A stretch of 64,000 bases of DNA, taken from NCBI RefSeq assembly GCF_003236175.1, contig NZ_QKTW01000028.1, positions 62,001-126,000 on the forward strand, read 5' to 3'. Below the pieces are notes generated by a model. The model worked only from the letters and a program-made list of their open reading frames with translations, made no database searches and was not told the DNA's origin. This document shows, piece by piece, positions 1-9,900 of this stretch. This DNA comes from Taibaiella soli (GTDB lineage: Bacteria; Bacteroidota; Bacteroidia; Chitinophagales; Chitinophagaceae). Positions within the stretch are counted from its first letter, which is position 1, and every line of letters begins with the position of its first letter. The position numbers were made by a program, and so were the translations under genes.

Positions 1-1736
1 TAAGCATTGGGGCCAGGCCAAAAATTAGAATTGTAGTTGCTCGATTGTGAACTGTAGGGCACAATAGTGTATTGGCCAGGTATCGTCAGCAATAGCGAAT
101 CGCCGGGAACAAGTTCCGTGGCAATGCCCAGGCTGCTGCCCCGATATACCGCAAATTTCAAAGGTGCGGTCGTTCCATTAGTCGTAGCGGTTCCTTTAGG
201 CCAGATCCAAAGACCCTGACAGGTTTGTTTTTGATGATCAATGCCGGCGGTGTACTGGTAAAGATCTTGTGGACCTACCGTTATTGGCAAAAAATAGGTG
301 CCACAGACATCGGTGATTTTCCAAACATAGTTACCCGCCGGAAAGAGGTCGGTTCCAGGAAGTGCAGGGGTTGCGTTGCTCGACAATATCTCAGAGGGAT
401 AATTGTACCAGGGATAATTATAATAATATCCGGGTGGACCGCTAAATAACTGAATGTTCCTTCCCTGTACATTTACAGACGCCGTGAATTTGAAATAGTT
501 AATGTAATTATTGAATCCTACCGCACCATTATTGATACTTACACTGTAGGGGCTTGCTGGAATGGTGGTACTGCTGAATGAGCTTGTGGCGGTTGCACCA
601 TCTGCTGAGGTGCAGGTAACCGTATATGCTCCCGCAGGTAAATTGGAGATGTGCGCGCTGATTCCGCCCATCGGGAACGGTCCGAATGTGGTGCCGGCGG
701 CGTTGGTGTACGTATAGGTAATCGGGAGGCAAAGCATTCCTGCACCCAGATCAACGTCAAACGTGCTGCATGCCTGGGTAATGTAATAACCGACATAAGG
801 ATATGGGAGGCTTGTTATTTTTTGCCAGTCGGGGCCGCAAGGCGCATGAAAAGTGCAGATGATGGTAGCACCGTAGCAATCCTTCACAGAGAAACCTGGA
901 TTCAGTGCGATATATTTTGAGCCTGTGTTGATGCCATAGTAAGGAGTGGGATTAAATGCGTTGTTTGAAATAGATAGCGACACTTTAATAGATGTATCGC
1001 TGACATATCCACTCCAAAAACTATTGTTATCATTAGTAGATGGGAGATCAAAACGGATTGCATCGCAGGATGCGACAGTGGGATTAAGCGCGTAAAGCGG
1101 CATTGACGATGGGGCAAACGACGTTACGGTATAAGTGTTGGGTGCTGTACTGCTGCCACAGGCGTCAGTACAAAAATAAGTATAGCTGCCACCGGGCACA
1201 TTACTAAATGTAGTCGTTGGTGCAGTCGTCGTAACTGTAGTCTGTCCGGTATATCCGATCGGCCAGCTGGTCAAATGAAAAGTATATGGACCGAAACCTT
1301 TTTGCACCGAAATCTGAAGTGTTCCGGTCGGCATACAGTCAAAAGATGGCCTAGAAGCTACACCCGTTGCAACAGGCGGCTGGTAATTGCCCGGCACTAT
1401 AGTAGTTGTATTTTTACCAACTTGGGTGCCGCCGCAAGTTGCAACTGCACTGACTGTATAAGTACCGGGTGGGATACCGCCGAAATTCGGCGAATTATTC
1501 AATGCGACTGAATAGCCATTCGTTAGTGGAATACCATATTGGATATTAGTAAGATTCGCAGAATCCGGACCTGAGACGGTCAGGGAAAAAGTGGCATTAG
1601 AAGCGCAGGTCGCTGCTGTAACTAATTGTGTTGATATCGACCAGTTATTACACTGCGCCTTTCCTTTAAAGCTGATGACTGCAGCAAAAAGAAATAGCAA
1701 AACGGATTTGATCCGGATGGGTATAGAACGTAACAT
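1..1736 (-). CDS. Giant secreted T9SS-type surface protein, N-terminal part (cut by window edge)
   Basis: About 578 codons run from an ATG at 1736 leftward out of the window without a stop. The protein starts MLRSIPIRIKSVLLFLF and has a signal peptide ending near GKAQ, followed by CNNWSIS. It is clearly paralogous to the next two genes: all share the CNNWS start, a YGIPLTNGYSVALNNSPNF block, the DSCG/DACG repeats and the GIDHQKQTCQGLWIWP block. By analogy it should carry Ig-like repeats and a CHU_C sorting domain beyond the window, but that part is not visible. The start is chosen because the signal peptide follows directly and the same ATG context occurs in the second paralogue. Likely exported across the outer membrane by T9SS; the molecular function is unknown. 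Confidence 0.85.
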   Translation of the reverse strand, partial: MLRSIPIRIKSVLLFLFAAVISFKGKAQCNNWSISTQLVTAATCASNATFSLTVSGPDSANLTNIQYGIPLTNGYSVALNNSPNFGGIPPGTYTVSAVATCGGTQVGKNTTTIVPGNYQPPVATGVASRPSFDCMPTGTLQISVQKGFGPYTFHLTSWPIGYTGQTTVTTTAPTTTFSNVPGGSYTYFCTDACGSSTAPNTYTVTSFAPSSMPLYALNPTVASCDAIRFDLPSTNDNNSFWSGYVSDTSIKVSLSISNNAFNPTPYYGINTGSKYIALNPGFSVKDCYGATIICTFHAPCGPDWQKITSLPYPYVGYYITQACSTFDVDLGAGMLCLPITYTYTNAAGTTFGPFPMGGISAHISNLPAGAYTVTCTSADGATATSSFSSTTIPASPYSVSINNGAVGFNNYINYFKFTASVNVQGRNIQLFSGPPGYYYNYPWYNYPSEILSSNATPALPGTDLFPAGNYVWKITDVCGTYFLPITVGPQDLYQYTAGIDHQKQTCQGLWIWPKGTATTNGTTAPLKFAVYRGSSLGIATELVPGDSLLLTIPGQYTIVPYSSQSSNYNSNFWPGPNA

Positions 1737-1763
1737 AGGTGTTTGATTAGGTAATAAGCGCTG

Positions 1764-1771
1764 CAAATTTA
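1764..1771 (-). promoter_or_regulatory. Candidate -7 box (TAAATTTG) for the first giant gene
   Basis: The minus strand reads TAAATTTG, a match to the Bacteroidota primary-sigma -7 consensus TAnnTTTG, 28 bases before the ATG. The same box at the same distance precedes the second paralogue. A TTTG -33 element at the usual ~19-base spacing is not clear. Confidence 0.4.
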
Positions 1772-1813
1772 ATTCAAAATTCAAAATTTACCCCAGCCCT
1801 AAAGGGCGTTTTA

Positions 1814-1845
1814 CTCGCGTCGTGACTCCCCTTCAGGGATGAGGG
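1814..1845 (-). repeat. Short dispersed repeat, CCCCATCCCTGAAGGGG...CGCGAG family, copy 1
   Basis: The minus strand reads CCCTCATCCCTGAAGGGGAG followed by a short spacer and CGCGAG. It lies between the stop of one giant gene and the start of the next. Related copies are at 6877, 31527, 32050, 42371 and 42445. Confidence 0.6.
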
Positions 1846-1847
1846 AA

Positions 1848-4800
1848 CTATCGAATTAATTCCACATCGCCTTTTAAAAAGTAAACTTCTTTCGTGCCCA
1901 AAATTTTATACTCGATCATCCAGTAATAAGTGCCCAGTTCACAAGCTTTGCCATTGAAGGTTCCATCCCAGCCATCATTATTGAGGTTACTTACAAATAC
2001 CCGTTGGCCCCAGCGGTTAAATACCGAAAGGCTGTTCACCAGCACATTTGGATTGTCGGTGATGATATGAAACACATCATTGCGGCCATCACCGTTTGGT
2101 GTAAATGCATCGGGCAGCCAGATATTGTGCGGAATGTCAATGACGCGAATGCTGTAAGTACAACTATCGTGGCAATCTCCGTTGCTGACTACACAATGGT
2201 AAGTAGCGTTATAAGATTTTGCTTCGCCAATTTTGAGCGTCGGACAATTTGCGCAGATCAGTTTCCCATCCTGATACCAGTCTACCGTTTGAGCGGCAGC
2301 ACAGGCCGGCAGCGAAAGACTTGTGTTGTATGGCACCGTGATAGAACTGTCTTTAAATTCCGATACTGGTTTGCTGTTTACTTTAATCTGCATCGTCATT
2401 GAATCACTACCGCTTGCATTAGATACCACGAGTTTTATCGGATAAGTGCCCGCATTTGCGTAACAGATAATTCCAGGTACAGCCGCATTGGCAGTTGCGG
2501 GATTTCCGCCAGGGAAATACCATTGATATGTCAGTGGAAAATTGCTCACCTGTGCTGTTGGCTCAATACAATCTCCCTCGCAGATCGTTTGTTGCGGCAG
2601 ATTCATCGCATCAACCACCGGTGCACAGAAAGCAACTTTTGTCGTGTCATAAATGGTACCGCAAGGTGTTTCTACCTTTACCCAATAAGTCCCGGCCTGC
2701 GCTACGGTAATCGACGGCGAAGTAGCTCCTGTGCTCCAATGGATGCTATTATACAGCGAACCGACTGTTAGCGTGGCCGAATTATTTTGGTTACACACAA
2801 TGGTATCGGCAGGAAGGTTGGGAAGATATTCTGACAGCGAATGAATGATGATGCTATCGGTAAAACTGCCGCAATGGTTGGTGACGGTTACCCAATAAAC
2901 GCCCGCTTTTGTTGCTGTGATTTGTTCTGAAGTCGCGCCGGTAGACCAGCTATAATTAGTGAAGCCCGGTCCTGCATCCAACGTTATAGCAAATGGATTT
3001 TGGCTGCAAATCACGGTATCATTTGGTAAATGCACTGTTGAAGGCAGCCGGTTTATCGTTACAGCCAGGGACGTGTCCGAAGGGCAAAAGGCCGAACTGA
3101 CAATTACATTATACGATCCTGTGTCACTGGCGGTGTACGTATTTGCATTATTACCCGGGATAGTGTTGCCATCGTGTTGCCACACATAACTGAACGCCGG
3201 ATCGGAAGGTGTTGCGAGTATTATTGTTTCTCCCGGACAGATATTTTGAATGGCAGACGGGCTGATACTCGCTACTGGTAACGGATGCACGGTTAATACA
3301 AATGGAGCCGATGTTACAGTACATATGCCATTAGATGCTACAACAGTATAGTTGCCGCTTGTAGTAGCGTTGTAATTTGATACCGTGGCGCCGGGAATAG
3401 TTACGTTGTTTTTCTTCCAGGAGTAAGTATAAGCAGCGTTAGTATCGGTTTGCAGCAATACAGATGTATTGGCGCAGATATCGTGCGTAGCACCGGTGAT
3501 TGTTGCCGTTGGCGGTGGTACTATTGCTACCGTTACCGGTGTTGATGTTACATCTGGACAGATACCTCCGTTGCCCACCATTACACTATAAGTGCCATTG
3601 CTATTTGCAGTATAGATATTTGAGCTTGCACCCGGAATGGCAATACTGTTTTGCAGCCAGGTGTATGTACAGGAACTGCAGAATGGTGTACTAAAGTTGA
3701 CGACACCACCTGTACAAATTGTTTGTGTCGTCGATGGGGTGATGTTCACTGTTGGCGCTGCATGCACTGTTAGCGCAAATGGTGTAGAAGTTGCGTTGCA
3801 TATACCATTGGAAACTGTAACTGTATAGCTGCCGCTTGCACTGGCAGTGTAAGAAGATTGTGTTGCACCCGGAATTACTACGTTATTGTTTTTCCAGATA
3901 TAGGTGTAGCCGGTACCGGTATCAGCCTGTAACAATACGGATGAATTGGTACAGATATCGTGCGTGGCGCCTTCGATGGTGCCGAAGGGTGTTGCTAACA
4001 CTGTCAATATTACATTTCCGGAAAGAATGGATTGACAAAGGCTAGTGAAACCAGCAACCTTGTACGTTCCAGCCGCGGCTGCAGCGAATGTTTGTGTAGT
4101 AGCACCCGGAATAGCAGTATTGTTTTTGTACCATTGGTACGATACAAAACCGGATGTTGCCACCAATGTGCTGCTATCGCCCGCACATATTTGCGATTTC
4201 GGTGCATAAATCTGAACGGTTCCTATCGGTGTATAGTTAAATGAATCGAGACCCATGGTGGAACAGCCAGAAATAGTATCTACCGCTACAGGCCAATAAC
4301 TTCCGATTGTTGAGGGAACGGTCAGCGAATTACCGTTCGTGGAAGGCAATGTTACCACTGGTGAACTGAAATTGGTATGGAGCACCCAATTGTATTTATA
4401 GCTTGGAGATGGATTGGATATATTTAACACCACCGGAGGACCACAATTTATAGTGAATGTTGGCACCGGTGGAAGCGGGTTTAATACAAGTGTTGTGCTG
4501 TCCTTTGCAGGTTGTGTGCAAAACGGAACGGTGACTGTTACATAATAAACGCCGGCATTCAGTGCGCTCAGGTTGGATATTACTGGTTGTTGCAGGTTGG
4601 AGGTAAAACCATTTGGACCTGTCCAGGAATAAGTGGCACCAGGCAGATAGATAGCATTTAATTGAACCGTGCCGGCAGGACAACTGACAAACTGGTTAGC
4701 AGTAGCAATTCTTGTTGTAGAAAGATCAAGTATTTTGATCTGCTGCAAGGCGGATGCGCCACACGAGTCTACAATTTTGATATCAAAGAGATCGTTGGCA

Positions 4801-6800
4801 TTACCTCCGAAATTGGAAAATATCCCCGTTGTATTATTGGCGATATAAGGGCCTGTCGTACCATTTCCTGCAAGGGCAAGATAATACTGGTAATGGCCGG
4901 AGTATCCCACAAATGGAAGTCCGTCTTTTCCCTGCGCATAAATTTCAGCTTGCCCCGTTGCTGTCGGGTTGCATATAACTCCCTGCGTACGGTCCATATC
5001 TACTTGTACGGGTTTCAATGTGTATATAAACGTATAAGAGTTTACATAAACATTGGGGCCTGGAAAAACGGAAGAGTTATAATTGGATTTTGTAATACTA
5101 AAAGGAACGATGGTATAGGTGCCGGGAACAGTGAGCAGCAGAGAGTCTCCAGGGTGGTAATCCGGCCATGTTCCGGTCCAGTTAAAAGGTAGACCGTTAA
5201 AATAGATGTAAAACCCTACCGGTTTCGCTACGCCATTGTTTGTTGCAGTCCCATTTGGCCAGATCCAAAGTCCTGCGCAGGTTTGTTTCTGGTGGTCAAT
5301 TCCCGCAGTATATTGATACAAATCTGGTGGGCCTACCGTAATTGGTAATAAATAGCTGCCACAGGAATCGGTGATCTTCCAGACATAATTGCCAGCCTGA
5401 AAGAGAAGAGTGCCCGGGAAAACCGGGGTTTGATTGTTGACTGCCCGGTCGTCCGGGAAATTCGTCCAGCTGGCGCTGTAGGAATAGCCCGGAGGTCCGC
5501 TGACCAGTTCAATATGTCTTCCTTGCGTATTTACAGTTGTATTGAATCTGAAATAGTCGATGTAGTTGTTGAGGCCGGCGCTACCATTTACAATAGAGAC
5601 ACTGTAAGGATTGGAGGATATAGACGTGCTGGAGAAATTGCTTGTGACCGTAGCACCATCGGCAGATGTGCAGGTAATAGAATAATTACCGTTGGGTAAG
5701 CCCGAGAGCGTAAAGTCGTTGTTATTTGCTGTATAAGGCCCAAACACAGTTCCTGCAGCATTACTGTAGGTGTAGGTAATGGGCGTACAAAGCAAATTGC
5801 AAAGTACTTCCTCATTAAATGTGGCGCAGTTTTGCACGGGGTTAAATTGCAACGATGGGCCGGTTATGGGTATTGATTTTTGCCAGTCGGAGCCGCAGGG
5901 TGGATGGAAGGTGTAGATGAGCGTAGCCCCGGCACAGTTTTTCAAAGAAAATCCCGGATTCATTGTCATCTGTATTCCTCCGCTTATGTTGACGGCTTTA
6001 TAGGGCGTAGGACTAAAAACGTTGTTAGAAATAGACACTGAAACTTTGACGGAGGTATCGTGCATATATCCCGTCCAGACGCCAAAGTCAGTAGTTTGAA
6101 CAGGAAAGCTTATTGTAATTGGGTTGCAAGACGAACCCAGATATGGCGGGAGAATTTGAAAAGGCAGCGTAGACGGTGTAAACGCTGGTACTGTATAGGT
6201 ATTGGGTGTAATGCCGCTGCCACAGGCATCGGTGCATTCGTAGGTATAATTTCCCGCAGGCAGGTTGCTAAAAGTATCATTGCTTGCTGATGTGGTATGC
6301 GTAGTGGGACCGCTGTAGCTGGCAGGCCAGGCCGTTAAATGGAAGGTGTAGGGTGGCAGGCCTTTCTGAACCGAGAGGTAGAGCTTGCCCGTGGACATAC
6401 AATCAAACGAGGCTCGGGCAGAAAGAACGCCCCAGACCGGAAGCTGGTAATTTCCCGGCACCACTACAGTCGTGCTTTTTGTAATCTGCACGCCACCGCA
6501 GTCGGCTACAACGTTTACAGGGTAAGTGCCCGGAGGAATGCTACTGAAATTCGGAGAATTATTCAACGCTACCGAAAATCCATTGGTCAGCGGAATGCCA
6601 TATTGAACATTCGTCAGGTTTGCCACATCTGCACCTGAAAGTGTCACCGAAAAGGTGCCGCTTGAAGAGCAGGTTGAAGGTGTAACTGCCTGCGCCGAAA
6701 TAGACCAGTTATTGCACTGCGCAATTCCTTTAAAGCTGATGACTGCAGCAAAAAGAAATAGCAAAACGGATTTAATCCGGACGGGTATAGAACGTGCCAT
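1848..6800 (-). CDS. Giant Ig-like-repeat surface protein with CHU_C (gliding-motility-associated) sorting domain
   Basis: 1650 residues from the ATG at 6800. An upstream in-frame ATG at 6848 would put 16 extra residues before the signal peptide (MARSIPVRIKSVLLFLFAAV, cleavage near GIAQ), so 6800 is preferred. The first ~700 residues are a paralogue-specific region with DSCG/DACG motifs. From ~860 to ~1270 there are several Ig-like modules with C-G-S/T strands, an NGxC motif and YTWK/YSWK cores; a PKD-like module lies at ~1400-1470. The last ~100 residues are the type B T9SS sorting domain (TIGR04131/CHU_C), with DAFTPNGDGRNDVF, FNRWGQRVF, GWDGTFNG and the terminal KGDVELIR. Secreted or surface adhesin-like; no ligand can be named. 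Likely transcribed from its own promoter, given the conserved -7 box. Confidence 0.9.
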   Translation of the reverse strand: MARSIPVRIKSVLLFLFAAVISFKGIAQCNNWSISAQAVTPSTCSSSGTFSVTLSGADVANLTNVQYGIPLTNGFSVALNNSPNFSSIPPGTYPVNVVADCGGVQITKSTTVVVPGNYQLPVWGVLSARASFDCMSTGKLYLSVQKGLPPYTFHLTAWPASYSGPTTHTTSASNDTFSNLPAGNYTYECTDACGSGITPNTYTVPAFTPSTLPFQILPPYLGSSCNPITISFPVQTTDFGVWTGYMHDTSVKVSVSISNNVFSPTPYKAVNISGGIQMTMNPGFSLKNCAGATLIYTFHPPCGSDWQKSIPITGPSLQFNPVQNCATFNEEVLCNLLCTPITYTYSNAAGTVFGPYTANNNDFTLSGLPNGNYSITCTSADGATVTSNFSSTSISSNPYSVSIVNGSAGLNNYIDYFRFNTTVNTQGRHIELVSGPPGYSYSASWTNFPDDRAVNNQTPVFPGTLLFQAGNYVWKITDSCGSYLLPITVGPPDLYQYTAGIDHQKQTCAGLWIWPNGTATNNGVAKPVGFYIYFNGLPFNWTGTWPDYHPGDSLLLTVPGTYTIVPFSITKSNYNSSVFPGPNVYVNSYTFIYTLKPVQVDMDRTQGVICNPTATGQAEIYAQGKDGLPFVGYSGHYQYYLALAGNGTTGPYIANNTTGIFSNFGGNANDLFDIKIVDSCGASALQQIKILDLSTTRIATANQFVSCPAGTVQLNAIYLPGATYSWTGPNGFTSNLQQPVISNLSALNAGVYYVTVTVPFCTQPAKDSTTLVLNPLPPVPTFTINCGPPVVLNISNPSPSYKYNWVLHTNFSSPVVTLPSTNGNSLTVPSTIGSYWPVAVDTISGCSTMGLDSFNYTPIGTVQIYAPKSQICAGDSSTLVATSGFVSYQWYKNNTAIPGATTQTFAAAAAGTYKVAGFTSLCQSILSGNVILTVLATPFGTIEGATHDICTNSSVLLQADTGTGYTYIWKNNNVVIPGATQSSYTASASGSYTVTVSNGICNATSTPFALTVHAAPTVNITPSTTQTICTGGVVNFSTPFCSSCTYTWLQNSIAIPGASSNIYTANSNGTYSVMVGNGGICPDVTSTPVTVAIVPPPTATITGATHDICANTSVLLQTDTNAAYTYSWKKNNVTIPGATVSNYNATTSGNYTVVASNGICTVTSAPFVLTVHPLPVASISPSAIQNICPGETIILATPSDPAFSYVWQHDGNTIPGNNANTYTASDTGSYNVIVSSAFCPSDTSLAVTINRLPSTVHLPNDTVICSQNPFAITLDAGPGFTNYSWSTGATSEQITATKAGVYWVTVTNHCGSFTDSIIIHSLSEYLPNLPADTIVCNQNNSATLTVGSLYNSIHWSTGATSPSITVAQAGTYWVKVETPCGTIYDTTKVAFCAPVVDAMNLPQQTICEGDCIEPTAQVSNFPLTYQWYFPGGNPATANAAVPGIICYANAGTYPIKLVVSNASGSDSMTMQIKVNSKPVSEFKDSSITVPYNTSLSLPACAAAQTVDWYQDGKLICANCPTLKIGEAKSYNATYHCVVSNGDCHDSCTYSIRVIDIPHNIWLPDAFTPNGDGRNDVFHIITDNPNVLVNSLSVFNRWGQRVFVSNLNNDGWDGTFNGKACELGTYYWMIEYKILGTKEVYFLKGDVELIR

Positions 6801-6827
6801 AGGTGTTTGATTAGGTAATAAGCGCGG

Positions 6828-6835
6828 CAAATTTA
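6828..6835 (-). promoter_or_regulatory. Candidate -7 box (TAAATTTG) for the second giant gene
   Basis: TAAATTTG on the minus strand, 28 bases before the ATG at 6800, identical in sequence and spacing to the box before the neighbouring paralogue. It suggests each gene has its own promoter. No convincing -33 element was found. Confidence 0.4.
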
Positions 6836-6876
6836 ATTCAAAATCCAAAATTTACCGCAGCCCTAAAGTGCGTTTA

Positions 6877-6908
6877 CTCGCGTAGAGACACCCCTTCAAG
6901 GGATGGGG
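6877..6908 (-). repeat. Short dispersed repeat, CCCCATCCCTGAAGGGG...CGCGAG family, copy 2
   Basis: The minus strand reads CCCCATCCCTTGAAGGGG, then GTCTCTACGCGAG, directly after the stop region of the upstream giant gene. It occupies the same relative position as copy 1. Confidence 0.6.
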
Positions 6909-6910
6909 AA

Positions 6911-9900
6911 TTATCGAATTAATTCCACATCGCCTTTCTTGAAATAAACTTCTTTCGTGCCCAAAATTTTATACTCGATCATCCAGTAATAAGTGCCCAG
7001 TTCACAAGCTTTGCCATTGAAGGTCCCATCCCAGCCATCGTTGTTCAGGTTACTCACAAATACCCGTTGTCCCCAGCGGTTAAATACCGAGAGGCTGTTC
7101 ACCAGTACGTTTGGATTGTCTGTGATAACATGAAACACATCATTGCTGCCATCTCCATTTGGAGTAAAGGCGTCAGGTAACCACATGTCATGGGGAATAT
7201 CGATTACACGGATATTGTACGTACAACTATCATGACAATCACCGTTGCTCACCACACAGTGATAAGTGCTGTTGAAATATTTCGCTTCTATTTTAAGTGT
7301 CGGGCAGTTGGCGCAAATCAGCACGCCATCTTTGTACCAGTCCGCTCTTTGTGCAGCCGCACAGGCAGGTAATGAAAGATTGGTCTTATAAGAAACAATC
7401 ATAGCGCTGTCTCTGAATTCCGAAACAGGTTTCGGATTTACGGTTACCTGCATCGTCATCGAATCACTGCCGCCCATATTTTTCACCACAAGTTTTATCG
7501 GGTACACGCCAGCATTCGCATAGCAAACCGTTCCGGGAACAGCAGTGTTGGCGGCTGTTGGATTACCGCCCGGGAAATACCAGTCATATTCCAGCGGAAA
7601 CTGGCTTACGTGTGCCGTAGGCGAAATGCAATCACCTTCACAGATTGCTTGTTCTGGCAAATTCATATAGTCAACCACCGGGGCACAGAAAGCCACATTT
7701 GTCGTGTCATAAATGGTACCGCAAGGCGTTTCTACCTTTACCCAATAAGTCCCGGCTTGCGTTACGGTGATCGACGGCGAAGTAGCTCCCGTGCTCCAAT
7801 GGATGCTATTATATAGAGAACCGACTGTCAGTGTGGCCAAATTGTTTTGATTGCACACAATGGTATCGGCAGGAAGGTTGGGAAGATATTCTGACAGCGA
7901 ATGAATAATTACAGTATCGATGAAATCACCGCATTTATTCTTAGCTACTACGTAATAAATGCCCGGCGTCGTAGCGGTAATCTGTTGTGAAGTTTCCCCG
8001 GTAGACCAGCCATACTCAGTAAAACCCGGTCCGGCATCAAGTGGGATTGAAAATGCGCCGGCACAGACTACTGTGTCGTTTGGTAAATGCACACCAGTTG
8101 GCAGTATATTAATGGCTACTGGCGCAGAAATTGCGGAAGGGCAAAATGCAACGCTAACGGTTACTGTATAAGATCCTGCAGTGCCGGTTGTATAGGTATT
8201 GCCCGCGGCTCCGGAAATGGTTATGCTGTTTCGCTCCCATACATAAGTATATGCCGGATCCGATGGGGTAGTGAAGGTCACCGATTCGCCGGGACAGATG
8301 TTTTGTGTGCCAGACGGACTTAAACTAGCTACAGGCGCAGGGTGTACAGTGAGGACAAACGGCGCCGATGTTATGGTACAGCCGCCGTTAGACACGGAGA
8401 CTGTATAGCTGCCGCTGGTATTGGCGGTAAAGGAGGATTGTGTAGCGCCCTGAATTACGGCGCCATTTTGTTTCCACACATAAGTATAGGTAGGATCGGT
8501 ATTGGTTTGTAAAATCACTGATCCGTTGGAACAAATATCGTGCGTAGCGCCTGTAATGGCTGGTGTCGGTGCAGGCAGTACAGTCACCTGTATGTTAGCT
8601 GATGTTGTATCCGGACAGATGCTTCCATTGCCGACTTTTACCCGGTAAGAACCTGCAGTACTTGTTGCATAAGAATTTGCGGTAGCGCCCGGAATATTAT
8701 TTCCGTTTAATTGCCAGGTATAAGTACAGGAAGTACACGCAGGCGTATTGAAATTTACAGTGCCGCCCGTACAGATTGTCTGTGAGGCCGGAGGAGTCAG
8801 ATTGATGGTCGGTTTGTTGTAGACTGTCACCGGAAAAGGTGCAGATACTGCAGCACAACCCTGGTTGGTCACTGCAACGATGTACGTGCCCGTCTGCGAA
8901 GCGGTAAGCGTATTCGTATTGTTGCCCGTTATACTCACACCGTCTTTGCTCCAGGTGTAAACATAGCCGCTGCCTGCCGGGGTTTGCAATTGTGTTGTCG
9001 TGCCGGCGCATATATCGTGTGTGCCCGTAAGATTTACGCCAGGTGCGGGAATGTTTGAAACGGTTACTTCTGCGGATAATAACTGGCATACACTCGCCTG
9101 AACAGTTACTTTATACACGCCAGGTGATCCTGCAATATAAATTTTGTTGGTCGCGCCTGAAACCAATACCCCGTCTTTATACCATTGATAAGCTGGCGCG
9201 CTGCCAGAGGCCACTAGTATTGTGGTGTCACCCGGGCATAACTGCAAATGCGGTGAATAAATGGTAAGTGCCTTCGCCGGGTTGTATAGCAGGGAATCGT
9301 CGCTGAAGCTCATACATCCGGTAGTTGTGTCATAAGCAATGGCACGGTAATAACCCAGATACGTGACGTGAATTGAATTGGCACTGTCTGACGGCATCGG
9401 GTTCAGAAAATAGGGTGGCGTTACATAAGTCTGTTGCCAGAGATATTCCAACCCTGGCTGAGGATTGATGATACTGAGTATAATTGGTGGGCCGCATTTC
9501 ACCGAATAGCTTGGCTTTGGCGGATTTGCATTTAATACTAATATCGTGCTGTCCGTTACTGACTGATTACAGGTCGGCGTACTGATGGTTACATAATACA
9601 CACCGGTGTTGGCCGCAGTAGCATTTGTAATTATTGGTTCGCGCTGGTTGGATGTAAAACCATTTGGCCCTGTCCAGGAGTAGGTAGCGCCAGGCAGAAA
9701 AATAGCGCTGAGCTGTACCGTTCCCGACTGACAGCTTACATATTGACTCGCTGCGGCAAGACGGGCTACAGAGAGGTCTAATATTTTCACCGGTTGCACG
9801 GCGAAGGCGCCGCAAGAGTCCGTTACTTTTACATCGTAAATAGCGTTGGCGTTGCCACCGAAATTGGTAAATACACCTGTTGTATTCGTGGCAATATATG